DNA of 37,938 bases from Methylococcaceae bacterium (GCA_030618325.1 JAUXDP010000001.1:1-37938), one strand, 5' to 3'. Numbered from the stretch's first letter, positions 7,462 to 15,693 are shown. The notes: generated from the sequence alone by a model not told the origin. Numbers and translations are program-made.

Positions 7462-8532
7462 TTAATCGTTAACAGCTCGACGTTTTTGAACAGCGAGCGC
7501 TAAATCATTCAAAAGCGGTACAGTTTCTTCCCAGCTCAAACAAGCATCAGTAATACTTTGTCCATAGACCAGCTCTTGCCCTTCAACCAAAGGCTGGTTA
7601 CCTGCACGTAAGTGACTTTCGATCATAGTGCCGATAATTCTTTTGTCACCATTGGCAATTTGTTCACCTACATCGGCAGCAACAATTAGCTGGCGTTGGC
7701 ACTGTTTTAAGCTATTGGCATGACTGAAATCAATCATGATGTTAGGACGAATACTAGCTTCATCCAGACCCTTTGCCGTATGTTCAACATTGACCGCATC
7801 ATAGTTTGGCTGATCACTACCTCCACGCAAAATGATATGAGCATCGTTATTGCCTGTGGTCGAAAAAATCGCCGATTGTCCAGCTTTCGTTACTGAGAGA
7901 AAATGATGAGGGCTCATGGCCGCGCCAATCGCATCGATAGCAATTTTGATCGTACCATCGGTGGCATTTTTAAACCCTACGGGACAGGATAACCCCGAAG
8001 CTAATTCCCGATGCACCTGACTCTCAGTAGTTCTCGCTCCAATTGCCCCCCAGGTAATCAAGTCAGAAATGTATTGAGGCGTAATCAAATCAAGATATTC
8101 TGTTGCAGCAGGAATACCTAATTCGTTAACATCCAATAACAGTTGCCGTGCAATCTTCAAGCCTTTATTGATATTAAAATTGGCATTTAAATCAGGATCA
8201 TTAATCAATCCCTTCCAACCAACCGTTGTCCGAGGCTTTTCAAAATAAACCCGCATGACAATCTGCAGATCATCCTTTAGTTCGTCTTTTACAATTTTCA
8301 AATTGCGAGCATACTCAAGGGCTGCTTGCGGGTCGTGGATAGAACAAGGACCAACTATAACTAATAGCCGATCATTATCTCCGTACAGAATGTCATGAAT
8401 AGCCTTCCGCGCTTGCAAAATCGTATTAGCTGCAACTTCGCTGATCGGAATTTCTTCATGAACCTGGTCGGGTGAAATGACTTCTTTAGTTCCACTAATT
8501 CTTAAGTCATCAGTATTGAATGTTTTTTGCAT
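7462..8532 (-). CDS. aroG: 3-deoxy-7-phosphoheptulonate (DAHP) synthase, class I
   Basis: First committed step of the shikimate pathway: condenses phosphoenolpyruvate with erythrose-4-phosphate. The 356 residues match the AroF/AroG/AroH family (348-356). Visible motifs: LLVIVGPCSIHDP (GPCSIHD at 61-67) with the metal-binding Cys, MRVYFEKPRTTVGWKGLINDP, GARTTESQVHRE, FKNATDGT, and DFSHANSLK near the C-terminus. The feedback specificity (Phe, Tyr or Trp) cannot be assigned by eye, so the symbol is only the generic class I name. It leads a minus-strand group with thiSG. Confidence 0.9.
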   Translation of the reverse strand: MQKTFNTDDLRISGTKEVISPDQVHEEIPISEVAANTILQARKAIHDILYGDNDRLLVIVGPCSIHDPQAALEYARNLKIVKDELKDDLQIVMRVYFEKPRTTVGWKGLINDPDLNANFNINKGLKIARQLLLDVNELGIPAATEYLDLITPQYISDLITWGAIGARTTESQVHRELASGLSCPVGFKNATDGTIKIAIDAIGAAMSPHHFLSVTKAGQSAIFSTTGNNDAHIILRGGSDQPNYDAVNVEHTAKGLDEASIRPNIMIDFSHANSLKQCQRQLIVAADVGEQIANGDKRIIGTMIESHLRAGNQPLVEGQELVYGQSITDACLSWEETVPLLNDLALAVQKRRAVND

Positions 8533-8697
8533 GACAGCAACCGGACTGTATTCCTAAAAAAACCGTATATTTTAACTTTTTTACTTGAAAAGTGTTAGTT
8601 TGTTTTGCTCAGGAATCCATATTTCTTCACGACCAAGTTTCATTGTGCATCACTTGGTTGTTATACTATTTTCAACTTTCAAATTTGGTACTTTTTT

Positions 8698-9471
8698 ATG
8701 ACTCTTTCTCGAGGGAAATTTCAACTCCCGCTAATACTATTTTTCAGCCTGACCTCAATGAGCGCTCATTCTGATAAGCTTGACCAGGCTATCAAGGTTG
8801 ATACGGCAACCAATAACACGGCTATCCAATCGCAAAAGAAAATTGATAACTTGAGCAACCAAGCTCAAAAAGCATTGGCCGAATATCGATCCGCTACCCG
8901 CCAAACTGAAACATTAAAGACTTACACTAGCCATTTGCGGGAGCTGATTAAATCACAGACTGAAGAAAAAACCTCCCTTCAACAACAACTCGAAGAAATT
9001 GAAACTACTCAGCAAGAGATCGTACCGTTAATTTTACGTATGCTGGATAGCCTGGAAAGTTTTATTCAATTGGATCTGCCTTTTTTACCTACAGAGCGGC
9101 AGCAACGCTTATCCTTACTTAAAGATATGGTGGTAAGAGCAGATGTGACTAACGCAGAAAAATTCCGACGCATCATGGAGGCTTATCAAATCGAAAATGA
9201 TTACGGAAAAACTATTGAAGCTTATCGAGCTAACTTGGATATTAATGGTAACACCAGTTCCGTTGATTTTTTACGCATGGGCCGGGTAGCTTTGTATTAT
9301 CAACGTCTGGATGGTAGTGAAACAGGATTTTGGAATAGAGAAACCAAGGCTTGGGAAACCCTGGACTCAGATTACCGTAACGCTATACGTAAAGGTTTAC
9401 GGATGGCTCGAAAACAAACAGCACCAGACCTAATAATAATTCCTGTTCCTGCAGCGGAGTCAGCAAAATGA
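8698..9471 (+). CDS. DUF3450 periplasmic protein of the TonB cluster
   Basis: First gene of the six-gene energy-transduction operon. With the ATG at 8698 the product is 257 residues. It starts MTLSRGKFQLPLILFFSL and has a signal peptide ending near SMSAHS. This start is preferred over an upstream in-frame TTG (8605), which would put 31 extra residues before the signal peptide. The mature part is rich in charged and Gln residues and predicted coiled coil (about 40-130), followed by a conserved-looking FLRMGRVALYYQ-LDG segment typical of DUF3450. Such proteins accompany TtpC/ExbB/ExbD/TonB genes; the exact role is unknown. Its stop overlaps the next ATG by 4 bases. A possible -10, TATACT, is at 8662-8667. 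Confidence 0.82.
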   Translation: MTLSRGKFQLPLILFFSLTSMSAHSDKLDQAIKVDTATNNTAIQSQKKIDNLSNQAQKALAEYRSATRQTETLKTYTSHLRELIKSQTEEKTSLQQQLEEIETTQQEIVPLILRMLDSLESFIQLDLPFLPTERQQRLSLLKDMVVRADVTNAEKFRRIMEAYQIENDYGKTIEAYRANLDINGNTSSVDFLRMGRVALYYQRLDGSETGFWNRETKAWETLDSDYRNAIRKGLRMARKQTAPDLIIIPVPAAESAK

Positions 9472-10796
9472 GAAATTTACTGATTTTCTTAAGTGTATTT
9501 TTGCTTAGCCTAAGTGTACCCGCCAAACATCTCGATCTAGATCAACTTCTAAGAGAAGTTAAACAGTCTCAAGGCGTACAAGGCAAAATCAACAAAACCA
9601 GAGAGGCGCGTTTTATCGCAGAAAAAAATCAGCAGCAAAAATTATTGGCGGTAGCGAAAGCAGAATTACAAACACAAGAGCGCTTGAGTGAACAGTTAAA
9701 ATCCAAGTTGGATAGCAATGAAGAGGACCTTGGACAGTTAGAAACAGAATTAAAAAATCGCAGTGGAGTATTAGGCGAACTGTTTGGCGTCGCAAGGCAA
9801 GCTGCGGGAGACTTAAAAGCAGATTTCGAAAACTCAATTATTTCACAACAGTTTCCTAATCGAACTAAACAACTTGATGAGTTGGTTAACAATAAAGCTC
9901 TACCCACTATAGACCAGTTAGAGTCTTTATGGTTTACCTTACAACAGGAGATGACCGAAACCGGAAAAGTAGTTCATTATCAAACAGAAATTTTGACTGC
10001 TTCTGGAGAGCCTAGAGCAGCAAAAGTGGTCCGTATTGGCGGTTTTAATGCTTTAGCCGAGGGCAAGTATCTTCGTTACTTGCCAGAAACTGGAAAGCTG
10101 GCTGAACTGGCTAGGCAGCCCGGAAGTAAGTATACATCTTTGGCGGCTGACTTTATGGAAAGCACTTCAGGGCAAGCCGATGTTGCCCTTGATCCGACCC
10201 GTGGCGTCATGTTGAGTTTATTAATCCAAACTCCCGATGCATTTGAGCGCATTAAGCAAGGCGGTATCATTGGCTATATCATTCTGGCACTGGGTGTAGC
10301 AGGCTTTGTTTATGCCATTTGGCGACTGATCGCCTTAACATCGATCGGAACCAAAATGTCACAACAAATGGAAAATACTGAGCCAGATAAAACTAACCCA
10401 CTGGGAAGAGTGATTGCTGCAGCACAACAACATGGCGCACAAGATACTGAAACGTATGAGTTGTTACTGGACGAAGCGATCACCAAGGAAATCCCGAGGC
10501 TGGAAAAAGGTCAGTCCATGATTAAATTGCTGGCCGCTGTAGCACCCTTATTGGGGCTGCTGGGTACCGTTACCGGGATGATTGCGACATTTCAATCCAT
10601 CAGCCTATTTGGTACTGGCGACCCCAAACTCATGGCCAGCGGTATTTCCCAGGCACTGGTCACCACCATGCTGGGACTAGTGGTTGCGATCCCTTTGTTG
10701 TTTTTACACAGCCTGGTTGCTTCTCGCAGCCGCACGTTGGTACAAATCCTGGATGAGCAGTCTGCAGGATTACTCAGCAAACGTTTGGGGAAATAA
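9468..10796 (+). CDS. ttpC: TtpC-like MotA/TolQ/ExbB proton-channel protein with large periplasmic domain
   Basis: Inner-membrane component of a TonB2-type system. Of 442 residues, the first 20 form a signal peptide (ends SVPAK). Residues about 25-255 are periplasmic and start with a coiled coil. A membrane span lies at about 265-290 (GGIIGYIILALGVAGFVYAIW), and two more sit in the MotA/TolQ/ExbB domain at about 345-425, with the family loop LLAAVAPLLGLLGTVTGMI and GISQALVTTMLGLVVAIPLL. This layout, an ExbB-like core behind a long periplasmic extension, is that of Vibrio TtpC, which links the TonB2 complex for uptake of siderophores and similar substrates. Overlaps both neighbours (4 bases and 1 base). 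Confidence 0.85.
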   Translation: MRNLLIFLSVFLLSLSVPAKHLDLDQLLREVKQSQGVQGKINKTREARFIAEKNQQQKLLAVAKAELQTQERLSEQLKSKLDSNEEDLGQLETELKNRSGVLGELFGVARQAAGDLKADFENSIISQQFPNRTKQLDELVNNKALPTIDQLESLWFTLQQEMTETGKVVHYQTEILTASGEPRAAKVVRIGGFNALAEGKYLRYLPETGKLAELARQPGSKYTSLAADFMESTSGQADVALDPTRGVMLSLLIQTPDAFERIKQGGIIGYIILALGVAGFVYAIWRLIALTSIGTKMSQQMENTEPDKTNPLGRVIAAAQQHGAQDTETYELLLDEAITKEIPRLEKGQSMIKLLAAVAPLLGLLGTVTGMIATFQSISLFGTGDPKLMASGISQALVTTMLGLVVAIPLLFLHSLVASRSRTLVQILDEQSAGLLSKRLGK

Positions 10797-11320
10797 TGTC
10801 ATTCCTGTTTGATTTTTTTGATGGCTTGCGGACTTTTTTAAATGCCGGAGGCAATGTATTGTGGGTTATATTAATTCTATCCCTTTGCTTATGGTGTTTA
10901 ATTATCGAACGCCTATTATTTTTCAAACTCAATTATTCTGAGCAAAAAAATGCCTGGCTTGCGCAATGGAATGAGCGACATGACAAATCTTCTCAACATG
11001 CTTTGAATATTAGAAAGGCTATTATTTCCGAAGCAAAAATCACCATGAATCGATTTGTACCCAGCATCAAAATGTTAATTGGCCTTTGCCCCCTATTTGG
11101 CTTATTGGGTACAGTGACGGGGATGATTCACGTCTTTGATGTTATGGCCGTCACTGGCACAGGCAATGCCAGAGCAATGGCTTCCGGAATTTCTCAGGCC
11201 ACTATTCCAACGATGGCTGGTATGGTCATCGCCATTGCCGGGCTGTATTTTAATAAACTGATCGAAGAACGTGTCAGTGATGAAACCCATTTACTTACCG
11301 ATTTACTAAAATACCATTAA
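10796..11320 (+). CDS. exbB: ExbB-family biopolymer transport protein
   Basis: Proton channel subunit that powers TonB. It is 174 residues, the short ExbB2 type. Three membrane spans are visible: about 17-37 (GGNVLWVILILSLCLWCLII), about 90-112 and about 130-155. The hallmark LIGLCPLFGLLGTVTGMIHVFDVM and ASGISQATIPTMAGMVIAIAGLY are present. It starts in a TAATG overlap with the TtpC-like gene, so translation is probably coupled. Two ExbB-like proteins in one operon is the rule for the TonB2/TtpC system. Confidence 0.93.
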   Translation: MSFLFDFFDGLRTFLNAGGNVLWVILILSLCLWCLIIERLLFFKLNYSEQKNAWLAQWNERHDKSSQHALNIRKAIISEAKITMNRFVPSIKMLIGLCPLFGLLGTVTGMIHVFDVMAVTGTGNARAMASGISQATIPTMAGMVIAIAGLYFNKLIEERVSDETHLLTDLLKYH

Positions 11321-11322
11321 AT

Positions 11323-11736
11323 ATGCGCCGCAGAGCCAGCCGTTCAGCTTCCGAACAATCTTCTGATATCGACATGACGCCGATGCTAGACATCGTGTTT
11401 ATCATGTTGATTTTCTTTATCGTTACGACCTCTTTTGTTAAAGAATCAGGTATCGATGTCAACCGTCCCACCGCACAAACCGCGGAAAGGAAAGAACAGG
11501 GCCATATTATTGTTTCGATAAAGCCCAATGGTGAAATCTGGATCGATAAAAGACAAGTCGATATTCGAGCGGTACGAGCCAATGTAGCTCGATTACATGC
11601 AGAAAACCCACTAGGTTCGGTTATTATTGCTTCTGATAAGGACACTAAAGTTCATGTTTTGGTGCAGGTGATGGATCAGATTCGTTTGGCTGGTATCTCT
11701 AACGCATCCATAGCAACAGAGTCTGAATCTCAGTGA
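11323..11736 (+). CDS. exbD: ExbD-family biopolymer transport protein
   Basis: Partner of ExbB in the proton-driven motor. It is 137 residues, with a single N-terminal membrane span (about 22-42) in DIDMTPMLDIVFIMLIFFIV. That span carries the conserved transmembrane Asp of LDIVFI, needed for proton passage in this family. A periplasmic domain follows and ends in LVQVMDQIRLAGISNASIAT, a typical ExbD/TolR end. Two bases separate it from exbB. Its TGA overlaps the GTG start of tonB. Confidence 0.94.
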   Translation: MRRRASRSASEQSSDIDMTPMLDIVFIMLIFFIVTTSFVKESGIDVNRPTAQTAERKEQGHIIVSIKPNGEIWIDKRQVDIRAVRANVARLHAENPLGSVIIASDKDTKVHVLVQVMDQIRLAGISNASIATESESQ

Positions 11737-12362
11737 ACCGGTTATTTCCTGCACTTTCTTTGAGCCTTCTGGTTTCGCTTGGGTTGTTTTGGTTAATGCA
11801 GTTTATGATCATGAACAATCAACAAGGCTTCAAGAAAACCGATAACTTGAAGATGGTTGAGTTTGTGCGACTAAAGCGAGAAACACTACTGCAAACTAAA
11901 GACCGTAAGATTCCAGACAAACCGCCGCCAAAAAAACAGCCTCCCCCACCCACCATGCAAGTGACACAAACCAGTGTCTCGCAACACAAAATTCCAGATA
12001 TGGCGATGCCCAATTTAGACCTGCCATTACAAACAAGCCGATTTAGTGGCCCAGTAGTGGGGGGGCTGCAAATGGGAAAAGGGAAAATCAGTACCAATCT
12101 AATCCCTTTGGTTCGTATTAAACCACGTTATCCAATGCGTGCTCTTTCCAGGGGCATTGAAGGTTGGGTAAGAGTTGAATTTACGATTACCGAAACTGGC
12201 ACGGTAAAAAATGCCAAAGTCGTTGAATCGCAACCTGATTCCGTATTTGATCGTGCTGCATTAAAAGCCGTTGCTCGCTATAAATTCAAACCTAAAATTA
12301 TTGATGGCAAGGCTGTTGAGCACCGTGCTGTACTACCCATTCAGTTCAAATTATCCAAATGA
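11733..12362 (+). CDS. tonB: TonB-family energy transducer
   Basis: Transmits the ExbBD motor force to outer-membrane TonB-dependent receptors. It is 209 residues. It starts at GTG (11733-11735), overlapping the exbD stop in GTGA. Residues about 5-28 are the membrane anchor. A Pro/Lys-rich periplasmic linker follows at about 60-80 (IPDKPPPKKQPPPP), then the C-terminal TonB domain at about 125-209 (RYPMRALSRGIEGWVRVEF, DRAALKAVARYKFKPK, AVLPIQFKL). The linker is short, as in TonB2 proteins, which fits the TtpC partner. No TonB-dependent receptor gene is in the window, so the substrate cannot be inferred. Confidence 0.94.
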   Translation: MNRLFPALSLSLLVSLGLFWLMQFMIMNNQQGFKKTDNLKMVEFVRLKRETLLQTKDRKIPDKPPPKKQPPPPTMQVTQTSVSQHKIPDMAMPNLDLPLQTSRFSGPVVGGLQMGKGKISTNLIPLVRIKPRYPMRALSRGIEGWVRVEFTITETGTVKNAKVVESQPDSVFDRAALKAVARYKFKPKIIDGKAVEHRAVLPIQFKLSK

Positions 12363-13621
12363 TGCAAATATACTTCGCACGGTCAAAGATGCTGTCTTCG
12401 CCATTTTCTATCTGTTGGTTTTTCCTTTGTTTCGTACTAATACTACAGCCTGTCATCGGTTATGCTAAAGAAGGAGACAAATCCACAACCGTTTCACCTT
12501 CTTTATACAAAAAATTATCCAAAGTTGAAAAACTGATAGAAAAAAAAGCGTATTCACAAGCTCAACAAATCATCAGCAAAGCCTTGAATAGCGCCAAAAA
12601 AGGCAGCTATGAAGAAGCTGTCACTCTACGTACTTCAGCGTCCATCTATGCCTTGCAGGAGAAATACTCTAAGGCTGCCAGCGCCTTATCAAAGTGCCTT
12701 GCCCTTAAAACCTTACCCGAAAAGCAAGAGCAACAAGCTTTGCTTAATCTGGGTCAAATATATATGGCTATGGCGCAATACAATAAAGCAGTTAAAGTAT
12801 TGCAGCCCTGGCTGCAATCCAATCCCAGACCTGATGCAGAAATTTCTATTCTCTTGGCAAATGCTTATGCCCAATTAAAACAATACCGAAAAGCATTGCC
12901 CCATGTAGAGCAAGCCATTAAAACCACAAAAAAACCTGCCGAGTCCTGGTATCAACTCAATCTGGCATTATACGTTGAGCTGGAAAATTATTCGGCAGCG
13001 GCGAGAATTTTGCAAAACCTGGTTGCGCGCTATCCAGAAAAAAAACAATATTGGTCACAATTGGCTTCCGTTTTCCAACAATTGAAGAATTATAAAAAGG
13101 CTGTCTCAATCCGTAGCCTGGCTTATAAAAAAGGCCTTTCTACCACTGAAAAAGAAATCCTTGAATTAGTAAATCTTTATTTTACTATTGATTTACCCTA
13201 CAAAGCCGCACAGCTTTTAAAAACTGAACTAAACAGTGGACGAGTAAAAAACAATTCAAAAAACTGGGAAATGCTTGCTAATGCCTGGACTCAGGCCAAG
13301 GAATTTGATCATGCAACCCAAGCCTTGGGAAAAGCTTCAAAGTTAAACCCTAAAGGTAGGCTTTATCAACAGCTTGGCAGAATTTATGTGGAACAAGAAA
13401 AATGGGGCTTAGCTGTTAAAGCTCTAAACAAGGGGTTGCTAAAAGGTAACTTAAAGCAACCCGGTAATGCTTATTTATTATTGGGTATGAGCCAATACGA
13501 ACAAAAAAATATAAAGCCTGCCAGACAAGCATTTACTAATGCCAGAAAATATAAAAGAACACGAAAAGCTGCCGGACAATGGTTAGCTTATATAGCCTCT
13601 GATAAACCGGCAGATCAATAA
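12359..13621 (+). CDS. Exported tetratricopeptide-repeat protein
   Basis: Last gene of the TonB operon, overlapping the tonB stop in ATGA. The 420-residue product has a hydrophobic signal sequence at about 12-35 ending GYAKEG, so it is exported. The remainder is a run of TPR-like helical pairs, for example KAYSQAQQIISKAL, GQIYMAMAQYNKAVKVLQPWL and LGRIYVEQEKWGLAVKALNKGL. TPR proteins commonly end TonB2/TtpC operons, where they probably scaffold the periplasmic complex. The start could also be the second ATG (12362) or the Met at 12389. Its 3' end overlaps the convergent AP2-like gene by 7 bases. Confidence 0.85.
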   Translation: MMQIYFARSKMLSSPFSICWFFLCFVLILQPVIGYAKEGDKSTTVSPSLYKKLSKVEKLIEKKAYSQAQQIISKALNSAKKGSYEEAVTLRTSASIYALQEKYSKAASALSKCLALKTLPEKQEQQALLNLGQIYMAMAQYNKAVKVLQPWLQSNPRPDAEISILLANAYAQLKQYRKALPHVEQAIKTTKKPAESWYQLNLALYVELENYSAAARILQNLVARYPEKKQYWSQLASVFQQLKNYKKAVSIRSLAYKKGLSTTEKEILELVNLYFTIDLPYKAAQLLKTELNSGRVKNNSKNWEMLANAWTQAKEFDHATQALGKASKLNPKGRLYQQLGRIYVEQEKWGLAVKALNKGLLKGNLKQPGNAYLLLGMSQYEQKNIKPARQAFTNARKYKRTRKAAGQWLAYIASDKPADQ

Positions 13622-14130
13622 GTTTCCACTGGGAGCATCGGCTCTTCATAGAGGCGCTTCATTTTCCAGCCAGCAAACAAGTCTTCCTGAAATGACAAAT
13701 CGTTGTCTATTGCATATTCATAGCAACTTCTAAATATTTTTGCAGTTCGAAATGCGTGTAACTCATCATCCGCAGTAATTGTTTCTACATTTCCCACCTG
13801 GAAAGTTTTGTTTTTTGATTTACCCTTATCGACCCAAAAGACGGTATAACATAAATAACTTTTATCTTTACGATGATCATGTTTTACCGTCCTTGAAACG
13901 CCGGTAACGCCCGTTGTGGTTTTGTTTTTAGGTGGTTTTAAAAACCTAGTTCTGCTGCCTTTTAAAGCGACCAACATTTGATCGCGCCAAGTAATTGCGG
14001 CGTTCAGAGATTTCCCTCTGTTACCCCATAACTTATGCGAGAAATATCGACTATTTTCTTTTCCTCGCCTTACAATACGAACCTGATAACCGAAAACATC
14101 CGGCTCAGTAATATGTTTATGTTTTGCCAT
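13615..14130 (-). CDS. AP2/ERF-like DNA-binding domain protein
   Basis: Small basic protein of 171 residues with what looks like two AP2-type units. The first is at about 14-60 (GYQVRIVRRGKENSRYFSHK, NAAITWRDQMLVAL). The second is at about 74-140 (GVTGVSRTVKH, YTVFWVDKGKSKNKTFQVGN, AFRTAKIFRSCYEYAI). The alternation of basic beta-strand and helix with the W-D/Y-F pattern resembles bacterial AP2 domains, often found in phage- or homing-endonuclease-derived proteins. No nuclease motif is visible here. It converges on the TPR gene and is divergent from the peroxiredoxin gene. Assignment is by pattern only; the target is unknown, and it may act as a regulator. Confidence 0.6.
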   Translation of the reverse strand: MAKHKHITEPDVFGYQVRIVRRGKENSRYFSHKLWGNRGKSLNAAITWRDQMLVALKGSRTRFLKPPKNKTTTGVTGVSRTVKHDHRKDKSYLCYTVFWVDKGKSKNKTFQVGNVETITADDELHAFRTAKIFRSCYEYAIDNDLSFQEDLFAGWKMKRLYEEPMLPVETY

Positions 14131-14432
14131 TTCTTAATAGTTCCCCGATCTAATCTATAATCTAGCTAGGACTTGAAGCACAACGCTTTACTGGGCTTTA
14201 CTGAAATACCCAGCGAAACAGACAGATGCTCAATAGTGTGGTTCCTTATTGATTATTATTATGTAAGTTTTTAACTACAAATTAACATTAAAGTTCTGGT
14301 GAAATCAAGATAAAGTTTTGTCCACTTCTCTATTTCTCAGTGATTTAGTGTAGAATAGTTTCAGCCACTTTCTGTGGACCAATTCAAAAAACAAAAGTTC
14401 TTTTTTCCGTAAAAATTCTAAGGAGATAAATA
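14131..14432. other. Intergenic region between AP2-like gene and peroxiredoxin gene
   Basis: 302 bases without a gene, holding the divergent promoters. On the plus strand a candidate -10 (TAGAAT, 14351-14356) is visible with no good -35 at normal spacing, so an activator-dependent promoter is possible. A strong SD, AAGGAG, at 14420-14425 precedes the peroxiredoxin ATG. I see no riboswitch, repeat or small ORF with coding character. Confidence 0.5.
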
Positions 14433-15038
14433 ATGAGTGTATTAGTTGGCAAACCAGCCCCCGATTTTTCTGTTCCAGCGGTGTTAGGCGATGGCCAGAT
14501 CGTTGATGAATTTAATTTTTCTGCTGCAACTAAAGGTAAATATGCAGTTATCTTTTTCTATCCACTAGATTTTACTTTTGTTTGTCCAAGTGAACTGATT
14601 GCGATGGACCACCGCATGGATGACTTTACCAGCCGTGGTGTGGAAGTGATCGCAGTATCTATTGATTCACATTTTACCCATAATGCCTGGCGCAATACAC
14701 CGATCAACGAAGGCGGAATCGGGCCGGTTCGATATACGATGGCGGCTGATATGGCTCATTCGATCTGCAAAGATTATGATGTCGAAGCAGATGCGCCCGC
14801 AGTAGCATATCGTGGCAGTTTTTTAATCGACAAAAATGGTGTTGTGCGTCACCAAGTTGTCAATGACTTACCTCTTGGCCGTAACATGGATGAAATGATA
14901 CGTATGGTTGATGCTTTACAGTTCCATGAAGAACATGGTGAAGTATGCCCTGCCGGTTGGAACAAAGGTGATTCTGGCATGAATGCAAGTCCGGATGGTG
15001 TTGCAGATTATCTAGGTAAAAACGCGGATAATTTATAA
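14433..15038 (+). CDS. Typical 2-Cys peroxiredoxin (AhpC/Prx1 type)
   Basis: Thiol peroxidase reducing hydrogen and organic peroxides, probably with thioredoxin. It is 201 residues. The peroxidatic Cys51 is in FTFVCPSEL, and the resolving Cys172 in EVCPAGW. The GGIG loop (94-97) seen in over-oxidation-sensitive enzymes is present, while the C-terminal helix has YLGK rather than the classic YF. Strong SD AAGGAG eight bases before the ATG. Monocistronic. Downstream lies a copy of the palindromic repeat rather than a simple terminator. Thioredoxin (trxA) is encoded about 6 kb away. Confidence 0.94.
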   Translation: MSVLVGKPAPDFSVPAVLGDGQIVDEFNFSAATKGKYAVIFFYPLDFTFVCPSELIAMDHRMDDFTSRGVEVIAVSIDSHFTHNAWRNTPINEGGIGPVRYTMAADMAHSICKDYDVEADAPAVAYRGSFLIDKNGVVRHQVVNDLPLGRNMDEMIRMVDALQFHEEHGEVCPAGWNKGDSGMNASPDGVADYLGKNADNL

Positions 15039-15074
15039 CCCGTACAAAAACAAGGCGCACTATGGCTCTTTTAT

Positions 15075-15237
15075 CCTAGAAAAATTAGTTGGGCGCGGAA
15101 TTATAGTGCGAGCTATTGGTTTCACAGTGCTTTGAAAAAATCTGAGCTTCATCCATTCGGTTAAGCGGGTATTTTTTTGGAGTGCTGTGGAATCAATAGC
15201 TTGTGCTAGAATCCGTGATCCAACTGATTATTCTAGG
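15075..15237 (+). repeat. MITE-like palindromic repeat, copy A (163 bp)
   Basis: Begins CCTAGAAAAATTAGTTGG and ends CCAACTGATTATTCTAGG, imperfect terminal inverted repeats of 18 bp (2 mismatches). A second, inner inverted repeat begins CTATTGGTTTCACAGTGC and ends TGCTGTGGAATCAATAG, around a core containing TTCGGTTAAGCGGGT. By eye it differs from copy C (19368-19530) at about 13 of 163 positions with no length change. No ORF is present, so it is non-autonomous. A further pair of arms, GGCGCACTAT (15054-15063) and ATAGTGCGCC (15242-15251), flanks this copy only. It fills most of the 270-bp gap after the peroxiredoxin gene. Confidence 0.85.
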
Positions 15238-15308
15238 TTTAATAGTGCGCCATTTATATTCTCATGCACTTGAATGCTAACACTCAAATACGTGAAGAAT
15301 AAAGAGAC

Positions 15309-15599
15309 TTAATCGCTCATTTCTTTAGCCTTACCCAAGAGAAATTTGTGCCGAATAAATATGGTAATAACACAGGCAATGATTGCCGGTATCTGACGAA
15401 TTGCCAGCAATAGGCCCACTGAGTTGTGCGCAAATGCATTCAGCAATGGATTAGCAATAATTATTGTTGCCAACCCCCATGCTATCCAGTAGCCAATCAA
15501 GCCTATCACTGCCCATTGAATGGCCGGTAGCTCAAGTTTTTTTGCCGTAGTATAAAACCACCATAAAAAGAAAAAACCCACAATTTTTGCTAGTAACAT
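15309..15599 (-). CDS. Small hydrophobic membrane protein of unknown function
   Basis: A 96-residue protein with about three membrane spans: residues 3-18, about 28-50 (WAVIGLIGYWIAWGLATIII) and about 62-82 (LLLAIRQIPAIIACVITIFI), with a short charged C-terminus. A clear SD, GAGGAGAG, precedes the ATG on the minus strand, supporting a real gene. No family is recognised. The gene is bracketed by repeat copies A and B (15075-15237 and 15617-15693). That makes it a possible passenger or a locus tolerant of insertions. Confidence 0.65.
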   Translation of the reverse strand: MLLAKIVGFFFLWWFYTTAKKLELPAIQWAVIGLIGYWIAWGLATIIIANPLLNAFAHNSVGLLLAIRQIPAIIACVITIFIRHKFLLGKAKEMSD

Positions 15600-15616
15600 T
15601 TGTCTCTCCTCAATTT

Positions 15617-15693
15617 CCTAGAAAAATCAGTTGAATGCGGAATTATAGCGCAAGAGCTTGTGCTAGAAACCGTGGGCAACTGATTTTTCTAGG
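15617..15693 (+). repeat. MITE-like palindromic repeat, copy B (77-bp short form)
   Basis: Begins CCTAGAAAAATCAGTTG and ends CAACTGATTTTTCTAGG, a perfect 17-bp terminal inverted repeat (15617-15633 and 15677-15693). The interior, with GCGGAATTATAGCGCAAG and CTTGTGCTAGAAACCGTG, matches the outer parts of copies A and C. The roughly 86-bp inner palindrome of those copies is missing. It lies between the small membrane protein gene and the AsmA-like gene. A TATAAT hexamer at 15700-15705 lies just outside its right end. Confidence 0.85.

Noticed and set aside
7447..8604. TPP riboswitch upstream of aroG-thiSG
   Set aside because: The 15-base aroG-thiSG spacer is too short, and the region upstream of aroG shows no CTGAGA or ACCTGA core of the thi-box.
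8605..8697. N-terminal extension of the DUF3450 protein from a TTG start
   Set aside because: The extension would precede the signal peptide, and the ATG at 8698 gives a normal export signal.
15054..15300. A small RNA gene in the peroxiredoxin downstream region
   Set aside because: The strong secondary structure is explained by the repeated palindromic element, and no separate promoter-terminator pair is visible.
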